Shown here: positions 60,277 through 64,000 of the stretch, piece after piece
How the letters are laid out: each line of letters starts with the position of its first letter
Position numbering within the stretch: position 1 is the first letter of the stretch
Assembly: GCF_045277565.1 (NCBI RefSeq)
Contig: NZ_CP123584.1
Span: 2,728,001-2,792,000 of the forward strand
DNA length: 64,000 nt
Source: Aliisedimentitalea scapharcae
Lineage (GTDB): Bacteria; Pseudomonadota; Alphaproteobacteria; Rhodobacterales; Rhodobacteraceae
Direction: 5' to 3'
Notes under the pieces: model-generated
The model's input: the letters and a program-made list of their open reading frames with translations, nothing else
Databases searched by the model: none
Told to the model about the DNA's origin: nothing
Program-made: the position numbers and the translations under genes

Positions 60277-61050
60277 ATGACCGACACCAGCCCATTCGAC
60301 CCCGTCGGACACGAATCAGTGGCCATCGCGGTGGTCGATCAAATCGAATCGATGATCGTTGACGGCATCCTCAAGGAGGGGCGCAAGCTCCCCTCGGAAC
60401 GGGAACTGTCCGATGCCATGGGCGTGTCGCGCCCCAAATTGCGCGAAGCCCTGCAGATCCTGGAGGAACGCGGGCTGATCCATGTGCGCCATGGCGAAGG
60501 CAGCTTTGTCGCGCAGCTGACCGGTCGGGCCATGTCCCCCGCTCTGTTGTCGCTATACGCGCGCCATGGCAATGCGTTCTACGACTATCTCGAATACCGG
60601 CGCGAACAAGAAGCCTTTGCCGCCCGCATGGCAGCCGACCGGGCCACACAATCCGACAAGGACCGGATCCGCGAAATCATTCGCGACATGCAGGTGGCCT
60701 GGGAACAGGATGATTCAGACGCGAGCCAAGAGGCCGATTTGCGCCTGCACGTCGCGGTCGTAGATGCCAGCCAGAACACCACGCTCATCCATATGATGGC
60801 TTCGATCTATGATCTGACGCGCCAGGGCGTCTTTTATAACCGTGAATTCCTGCGCACCATGGATGGCACGGGCAAGGCGCTGCTGGATCAGCATATTGAA
60901 ATTGCCGATGCGATCCTGAATGGAGATCCGGACCGGGCGGAAACTGCTGCCCGCGTTCATATGGATTTTGTCGAAAACTCATTCCGCAAGGGTCAGGAAC
61001 AATTGGAACGAGAGGCACGGGCTGCAAAACGGCGCAAACTGTCTTTCTGA
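60277..61050 (+). CDS. FadR-type GntR regulator (LldR/PdhR-like)
   Basis: 257 residues from ATG 60277. The winged helix-turn-helix is LPSERELSDAMGVSRPKLREALQILEERGLIHVRHGEGSFV (residues ~38-78, shown as two halves of one motif). A helical FCD effector domain follows, with metal/ligand His in LRLHVAVVDAS and the later His residues. LldR, PdhR and GlcC of this family sense lactate, pyruvate or glycolate. It is divergent from dctP-dctQM-dld and probably represses that operon through the dyad at 60013-60058. Confidence 0.88.
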   Translation: MTDTSPFDPVGHESVAIAVVDQIESMIVDGILKEGRKLPSERELSDAMGVSRPKLREALQILEERGLIHVRHGEGSFVAQLTGRAMSPALLSLYARHGNAFYDYLEYRREQEAFAARMAADRATQSDKDRIREIIRDMQVAWEQDDSDASQEADLRLHVAVVDASQNTTLIHMMASIYDLTRQGVFYNREFLRTMDGTGKALLDQHIEIADAILNGDPDRAETAARVHMDFVENSFRKGQEQLEREARAAKRRKLSF

Positions 61051-61198
61051 CCCAACGTCGTACACTGTGATTACAGAAGTATGGCCGCCGGATGCCGCAC
61101 AGGTGACGCATCTGGGACTGTCGCCACAGGAAAATTTCCGCTACTCGGGTACAACGCCCGTCCCCTGACAGGCCCATTCAATTGTGGAGAGGCCGCCC

Positions 61199-61534
61199 AT
61201 GCCGGTACAATACCTGTATCTTTTCATTGCTGTTGCTGCCGAAACCATTGGCACCACGGCCTTGCAGGCCAGCCAACAATTCTCTCGGCTGGGGCCATCG
61301 CTGATTGTCATCGTGGCCTATGCGTTTTCGTTCTATATGATGGGTTTGACGCTCAAACTGATGCCGGTGGGAATTGTTTATGCCATCTGGTCCGGACTGG
61401 GGATTGTCCTGATCGCAGCCATCGGTTTTGTCGTCTTCGGACAAAAGCTGGACCTGCCGGCCGTTCTGGGCATGGTCATGATCGTTCTGGGCATTCTGGT
61501 GATACACCTGTTTTCCAACAGTTCGACCCACTAG
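61199..61534 (+). CDS. Small multidrug resistance (SMR/EmrE-type) transporter
   Basis: 111 residues, four transmembrane helices. The membrane-embedded Glu15 (AVAAETIGTTAL) is the proton/substrate site of EmrE. LMPVGIVYAIWSGLGIV is the family signature. TGGAGAGG precedes ATG 61199. It exports cationic compounds or guanidinium-like substrates by proton antiport as an antiparallel dimer. It is a single gene, 102 nt before typA. Confidence 0.92.
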   Translation: MPVQYLYLFIAVAAETIGTTALQASQQFSRLGPSLIVIVAYAFSFYMMGLTLKLMPVGIVYAIWSGLGIVLIAAIGFVVFGQKLDLPAVLGMVMIVLGILVIHLFSNSSTH

Positions 61535-61636
61535 AGCCCCAAAATCCGCCATTAATGCCGCAAAGATGCATTTTCTCTGGCCTTCACCAGAGCAACGGGC
61601 TATGCGCGCGGCAACTCCCTTGAAAAGGCTTTCCAC

Positions 61637-63457
61637 ATGGACCTGCGCAATATTGCGATCATCGCTCATGTTGACCACGGAAAAACAACTCTGGTTGACG
61701 AACTGCTGAAACAATCCGGTACCTACCGCGAAAACCAGGCCACCACTGAACGGGCCATGGACAGCAACGATCTGGAACGCGAACGCGGCATTACCATTTT
61801 CGCCAAACCGACGTCGGTGGAATGGAAAGGCACCCGGATCAATATCGTTGACACCCCCGGACACGCCGATTTTGGCGGCGAAGTCGAACGTATCCTGTCG
61901 ATGGTAGACGGTGTTGTTCTGCTGGTGGACGCAGCCGAAGGCCCGATGCCCCAGACCAAATTCGTGACCTCCAAGGCTCTGGCTCTGGGTCTGCGCCCCA
62001 TCGTGGTCCTGAACAAGGTCGACAAACCCGACGCAGAACCCGATCGTGCGCTGGACGAATGTTTTGACCTGTTTGCCAACCTTGGTGCCAATGATGATCA
62101 GCTGGATTTCCCGCATATGTATGCGTCGGGTCGTAATGGCTGGGCTGACGCTGACCTGAATGGTCCGCGCAAGGATTTGCACGCGCTGTTCAACCTGATC
62201 GTGAACCATGTTCCCGAACCGCGCCAGATCAAGAAACAGGATGACGATTTCCGCATGCTGGCCACCACATTGGGCAGCGACCCGTTTGTGGGCCGCATCC
62301 TGACCGGCCGCGTCGAAAGCGGCAAGCTCAAGGTCGGGGCAACCGTGCAGGCCCTGTCCCGCATCGGCCAAAAGATCGAACAGTTCCGCGTGACCAAAAT
62401 CCAGGCGTTCCGCGGATTGAGCACCCAGGACATCGAAGAAGCACAGGCCGGTGACATCGTATCCATTGCCGGCATGTCCAAGGCCACCGTGGCGGACACC
62501 ATCTGTGCGTTGGCCGTTGACGACGCGCTGGACGCCCAGCCAATTGATCCGCCCACCATCACAGTGACCTTTGGCATCAACGACAGCCCCCTGGCCGGTC
62601 GTGACGGCAAAAAGGTTCAGTCCCGCGTCATTCGTGACCGCCTGATGAAAGAGGCCGAATCCAACGTCGCAATCAAAATCACCGACACACCCGGCGGTGA
62701 CGCGTTTGAAGTTGCCGGTCGCGGCGAATTGCAGATGGGCGTTCTGATCGAAAACATGCGCCGCGAAGGGTTCGAACTGTCGATTTCGCGCCCGCAGGTT
62801 CTGTTCCGCGAAGAAAACGGCGTCCGTATGGAGCCAATCGAAGAAGCCACCATTGACGTGGATGACGAATACTCTGGTGCCGTGATCGAAAAGATCACCG
62901 GCCACCGCAAGGGCGAGCTGGTCGAAATGAAACCGGCCGGTGCTGGTAAAACCCGCATTATCGCCCACGTGCCGTCGCGCGGCCTGATTGGGTATCACGG
63001 TGAATTCCTGACCGATACCCGCGGTACTGGCGTGTTGAACCGCGTATTCCACGGCTGGGCCCCACACAAAGGGTCCATTCCGGGCCGTCGTTCGGGTGTT
63101 CTGATCTCGATGGAAAACGGCACATCCGTTGCCTTTGCATTGTGGAACCTCGAAGAGCGCGGCAAGATGATGATCGGTGCCCAGGCCGACGTTTATACCG
63201 GTATGATCATCGGCGAACATTCGCGGAACAACGATTTGGAAGTGAACCCGTTGAAAGGCAAGAAGCTGACCAACGTGCGCGCCTCTGGCACCGACGACGC
63301 GGTGCGCCTGACCACACCAATGACCCTGTCGCTGGAAGAGGCGATTGCCTATATCAACGACGACGAACTGGTCGAAGTGACGCCCAACAACGTGCGCCTG
63401 CGCAAACGCTATCTGGACCCGCATGAACGCAAGCGGATGGCCCGCGCCGACGGCTGA
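61637..63457 (+). CDS. typA: TypA/BipA ribosome-associated GTPase
   Basis: 606 residues. G1 AHVDHGKTT (residues ~9-17), effector region ERERGITI, G3 DTPGHADFGGEVER, G4 NKVDKPDA. EF-G-like domains II, III and V follow, then the BipA-specific C-terminal domain (MTLSLEEAIAYINDDELVEVTP). It is an elongation-factor-like GTPase needed for ribosome assembly or stress and cold growth. It ends at a strong terminator. Confidence 0.97.
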   Translation: MDLRNIAIIAHVDHGKTTLVDELLKQSGTYRENQATTERAMDSNDLERERGITIFAKPTSVEWKGTRINIVDTPGHADFGGEVERILSMVDGVVLLVDAAEGPMPQTKFVTSKALALGLRPIVVLNKVDKPDAEPDRALDECFDLFANLGANDDQLDFPHMYASGRNGWADADLNGPRKDLHALFNLIVNHVPEPRQIKKQDDDFRMLATTLGSDPFVGRILTGRVESGKLKVGATVQALSRIGQKIEQFRVTKIQAFRGLSTQDIEEAQAGDIVSIAGMSKATVADTICALAVDDALDAQPIDPPTITVTFGINDSPLAGRDGKKVQSRVIRDRLMKEAESNVAIKITDTPGGDAFEVAGRGELQMGVLIENMRREGFELSISRPQVLFREENGVRMEPIEEATIDVDDEYSGAVIEKITGHRKGELVEMKPAGAGKTRIIAHVPSRGLIGYHGEFLTDTRGTGVLNRVFHGWAPHKGSIPGRRSGVLISMENGTSVAFALWNLEERGKMMIGAQADVYTGMIIGEHSRNNDLEVNPLKGKKLTNVRASGTDDAVRLTTPMTLSLEEAIAYINDDELVEVTPNNVRLRKRYLDPHERKRMARADG

Positions 63458-63487
63458 TACCGTCTGTCCATCGACAACCCGATAGGC

Positions 63488-63520
63488 AACGCCCGGGCCC
63501 CTCAGGGTCCGGGCGTTTTC
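63488..63520 (+). terminator. Rho-independent terminator after typA
   Basis: AACGCCCGGGCCC (63488-63500) pairs with GGGTCCGGGCGTT (63505-63517), with one G-T pair and loop CTCA, followed by T residues. Confidence 0.88.
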
Positions 63521-63548
63521 GTTGGGCTGTATGCAATCGAAACTTGAT

Positions 63549-64000
63549 ATGCATAATGGAGTGTTCAGCAACTTGCTTGATTGGGAACCCCGGTTGAAAT
63601 CAGTCCGTCTGCGCCTGTTGATCCTTGCTCTACTGCCATTGGTGGTCCTCTTGCCACTGATGCTGTTGCTGGGTCTGACGCGCTGGACCGCGGAATACGA
63701 CGACATCCTGATCGCCAATGTCGAAAGCGATCTGCGCATCGCTGAACAATATCTGGGGCAGATCCTGATGCGCACCGGCGCGGATGTCCAAGGGGTGGCG
63801 GATTCGGCGGCGTTTCTGGATCAGCTGCACGCCGACCGGGCAGAGTTCGACCAGTTCCTGAAGCAAAAGCAAAACACGCTGGAACTGGACTTTCTCTATT
63901 ACCTGTCCCCCACGGCCCAACCGGATGCGATCGGCAGATGGCCCGTTGTGCAATCGGCACGAACCGGCAAACTGGCCTCGGAGATCGATCTGTTCTCGCC
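63549..64000 (+). CDS. Membrane-anchored sensor-like protein, N-terminal part only
   Basis: Open from ATG 63549 to the window edge, about 150 residues; TTG 63594 is an alternative start. A basic N-terminus (RLKSVRLRL) is followed by a helix (residues ~20-41) and an extracytoplasmic stretch rich in Glu, Asp and Gln (YDDILIANVESDLRIAEQY). That is the layout of the first helix and start of a periplasmic sensory domain in histidine kinases or chemoreceptors. The output domain is off the window, so the family is open. Confidence 0.6.
   Translation, partial: MHNGVFSNLLDWEPRLKSVRLRLLILALLPLVVLLPLMLLLGLTRWTAEYDDILIANVESDLRIAEQYLGQILMRTGADVQGVADSAAFLDQLHADRAEFDQFLKQKQNTLELDFLYYLSPTAQPDAIGRWPVVQSARTGKLASEIDLFS

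Noticed and set aside
61178..63775. Very long open frame (865 codons) on the minus strand opposite typA
   Set aside because: It is antisense to an intact, motif-complete typA and its translation is Asp/Gly/His-rich without any domain; a GC-rich codon shadow.
1..64000. CRISPR arrays, insertion sequences or prophage genes
   Set aside because: No regularly spaced repeats, transposase, integrase or phage structural genes were recognised on either strand.

Overview
The window looks like chromosome of a denitrifying alphaproteobacterium of the Rhodobacterales (marine roseobacter type). This rests on gene content and order: a nosRZDFYLX - hemA/dnr - norCBQDEF - nnrS - nirS - nirECFDGHJN island, a DctQ-DctM fused TRAP operon, an ACP/KAS/LpxD lipid A cassette and a DgcA-like demethylase. 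No homology search was possible, so the genus is not assigned. The sequence is GC-rich and densely coding, with many 1-4 nt stop/start overlaps.

Layout. 1-664: 3' part of a secreted lipocalin-like (AttH/CrtC-type) protein. 858-4725: a three-subunit molybdenum hydroxylase (FAD, 2Fe-2S and Moco subunits) with its own MoaD-like protein. 4876-9132 (minus): an RND pump and its periplasmic adaptor. 9382-9456: tRNA-Asn. 9779-12410 (minus): ketoacyl-ACP synthase, ACP and LpxD-like acyltransferase. 12447-14977: divergent L,D-transpeptidase and M15-type (MepK-like) peptidoglycan hydrolase. 15333-18899: a four-gene set (SxtJ-like, 49-residue SxtK/DUF5989-like, SxtI/NodU-type carbamoyltransferase, SGNH hydrolase). 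19131-22211: DgcA/StcD-like flavin oxidoreductase facing a YheT-type hydrolase.

22350-53286 is a contiguous denitrification island. It holds N2O reductase (nosR, Z, D, F, Y, L, X, plus a Cys-rich leading gene), 5-aminolevulinate synthase, a Dnr-type regulator coupled to a DUF4202 gene, NO reductase (norCBQDEF), nnrS, cytochrome cd1 nitrite reductase (nirS), a NapC/NirT cytochrome fused to a second haem-binding domain, a small cupredoxin, and the haem d1 pathway (nirE, C, F, a DL fusion, G, H, J, N) ending in a small membrane protein. Six FNR/Dnr boxes of the form TTGAC-N4-GTCAA precede the nos, hemA, nor, nnrS, nirS and nirE units. Four of them are centred 65-70 bp from the start codon, so one regulator probably drives the island under low oxygen and NO. 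Together the genes cover nitrite to N2; nitrate reductase is not in the window.

53374-54788: tungstate-type ABC permease and ATPase without a binding protein. 54943-61050: dctP-dctQM-dld operon with a divergent FadR-type GntR regulator, probably D-lactate (or related 2-hydroxyacid) uptake and oxidation. 61199-63457: SMR transporter and the TypA/BipA GTPase. 63549-64000: start of a membrane-anchored sensor-like protein that runs off the window.

Most unusual: the NirT fusion with an atypical CxxxCH motif; the SxtI/J/K-like carbamoyltransferase set; a 12-bp tandem repeat downstream of nirS; a hairpin-plus-tag intergenic repeat in opposite orientations on either side of the haem d1 genes; and two uncharacterised small or Cys-rich genes at the edges of the nos and nir units.
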